Part shown: positions 5,162-5,774 of the stretch, one piece after another | Layout of the letters: every line of letters begins with the position of its first letter | Numbering within the stretch: position 1 is the first letter of the stretch | Assembly: GCA_023380995.1 (NCBI GenBank) | Contig: JAMCTD010000004.1 | Span: forward strand, 1-5,774 | Length of the DNA: 5,774 nucleotides | Source: Patescibacteria group bacterium | GTDB taxonomy: Bacteria; Patescibacteria; Microgenomatia; Daviesbacterales; UBA10151 | Reading direction: 5' to 3' | Notes under the pieces: generated by a model | Told to the model about the DNA's origin: nothing | What the model saw: only the letters and a program-made list of their open reading frames with translations | Database searches by the model: none | Position numbers and translations under genes: made by a program

Positions 5162-5626
5162 ATGACAATTGAGCGCATAGTTGTAAGTCACGGAAAAACA
5201 TTAAAAGTAACACGCCTTATTCCTGGAGCTGTGGAAACTCTTTCCAGTCCTATTATGAATGGAGAAGAAGTAAACTTACATGTTGATACAGATGATGATA
5301 TTACAATTAATTATCTGTATGTTCAAACATCAGGGAATATAACAAAAAGAAAACTCCTAGAAGCTGTGAAACTATCAAAACATGAAATAAACAATCACAC
5401 TCTTCAAGCCTCCCCATCCTTGTTCTCGCTTCTGTTCAGAAGAGGGGAGGTTACTCGATACAGGTGGGTTCCTTCGCATCTTCATATCAGTCCAGAGCAA
5501 GAAATGGCAATTCGGGCATTAGTCAAAGATGGTACCTATACTGACAAAGATGCTGAAGAAGTCAGAGATCAGATGCTGTTTGAAGAACAACGCAAAATTG
5601 ATGGTTTTGATGACACAAAGAAATAA
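5162..5626 (+). CDS. Protein of unknown function, 154 aa
   Basis: I do not recognise a family. The protein has no signal peptide or membrane segment. The N-terminal half (1-58) alternates hydrophobic and polar residues as in a beta-rich fold and holds an acidic patch, DTDDD (42-46). A helix-like part follows (61-80, KRKLLEAVKLSKHEINN), then a Ser/Phe/Leu/Arg stretch with SLFSLLFRRGEVTRYRW (86-102) and SHLHISPEQEMAIRALV (105-121). The C-terminus (126-154) is highly charged, probably helical and then disordered. SPEQE before a helix and the acidic tail suggest a protein-interaction or regulatory role, but this is a guess. It has the strongest promoter in the window and no close partner gene on either side. 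The start is fixed by the -10 geometry, and no in-frame alternative upstream is supported. Confidence 0.75.
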   Translation: MTIERIVVSHGKTLKVTRLIPGAVETLSSPIMNGEEVNLHVDTDDDITINYLYVQTSGNITKRKLLEAVKLSKHEINNHTLQASPSLFSLLFRRGEVTRYRWVPSHLHISPEQEMAIRALVKDGTYTDKDAEEVRDQMLFEEQRKIDGFDDTKK

Positions 5627-5648
5627 TCTTTAAGTATTTATTTCATGA

Positions 5649-5668
5649 GTCGAAATCTTAATTTCGAC
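5649..5668. repeat. Perfect 8-bp inverted repeat after the 154-aa gene
   Basis: GTCGAAAT, a CTTA loop and ATTTCGAC lie 22 nt after the stop. As RNA this is a stable short hairpin, but no U-tract follows on either strand, so it is not a standard intrinsic terminator. It may end or protect the 3' end of the message, or be a protein site. Confidence 0.5.
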
Positions 5669-5713
5669 ACCTCAAAACAATTTTCTGGTTGAAGATTTAT
5701 GAAAATTATTTTT

Positions 5714-5760
5714 CGGGGTAGGTGGTCAGACCTAGTTTGTACCCAACTAGCTTTATTTAA
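5714..5760 (+). repeat. Nested inverted repeats, possible structured RNA or terminator
   Basis: CTAGTT (5732-5737) pairs with AACTAG (5745-5750) around a 7-nt loop, followed by the T-rich CTTTATTT. The loop contains TACCC (5740-5744), which is complementary to GGGTA (5716-5720), so a pseudoknot or alternative fold is possible. GGTC-A-GACC (5724-5732) is a third small palindrome. The function is unknown, and the window ends before any downstream gene can be seen. Confidence 0.3.
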
Positions 5761-5774
5761 GCCAATTTTTGCAA

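Noticed and set aside
5711..5760. tRNA-like element
   Set aside because: The stem TAGTT/AACTA has a 7-nt loop like an anticodon arm, but the second loop base is G instead of the required T, and no acceptor or T-arm can be drawn.
5699..5774. Start of a further gene at ATG 5699, open to the window end
   Set aside because: Only about 25 codons are visible, with no -10 at 6-9 nt and no Shine-Dalgarno sequence, and the region is full of inverted repeats. It may be chance.
1..5774. Recoded TGA (stop reassigned to Gly or Trp)
   Set aside because: No CDS has an in-frame TGA, and Trp is written TGG throughout. The absence of TGA as a stop in eight genes is too small a sample to suggest recoding.

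Overview
The window is an AT-rich, densely packed bacterial chromosome segment. It holds a 5'-truncated DEAD-box RNA helicase, a Nudix-like protein with a degenerate box, a compact Obg GTPase, a SET-domain lysine methyltransferase, a tRNA-dihydrouridine synthase on the opposite strand, and three genes I cannot assign: a 98-aa helical protein, a Tat-type lipoprotein and a 154-aa protein. No mobile element, CRISPR array, rRNA or tRNA gene was found. The standard code suffices: no CDS has an in-frame TGA, and the stops are seven TAA and one TAG. Short proteins, tight spacing, an Obg without a C-terminal extension and a eukaryote-like SET enzyme beside it resemble Candidate Phyla Radiation bacteria, perhaps Microgenomates. 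That placement is inference, and no marker here proves it.

Layout: helicase (1-960, +); Nudix-like (988-1443, +); obg and SET gene as a two-gene unit (1517-2440 and 2450-3034, +, 9 nt apart); dus (3017-3976, -), whose 3' end overlaps the SET gene tail to tail by 18 bp; a 39-bp divergent promoter region; then three separately promoted + strand genes (4016-4312, 4360-5070, 5162-5626); then about 150 bp of non-coding tail with two inverted repeats.

The most notable signal is in the gaps. Each of the six genes that appears to begin a transcript (988, 1517, 3976-, 4016, 4360, 5162) has a sigma-70-like -10 hexamer ending only 6-9 nt before its ATG, and none has a Shine-Dalgarno sequence. A start normally falls about 7 nt past the -10, so the predicted mRNAs begin at, or within about 3 nt of, the start codon: they look leaderless. 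The one gene inside an operon (SET, 2450) has no -10 there and instead has a purine-rich AAAAAGG just upstream. This rule also fixes the Nudix-like start at ATG 988 rather than GTG 979.

Functionally the left half centres on RNA and ribosome housekeeping (helicase, Obg, Dus), with a protein methyltransferase translated from the same message as Obg. The right half encodes one exported lipoprotein and two unknown proteins, each under its own promoter. The lipoprotein promoter carries an overlapping palindromic operator candidate.
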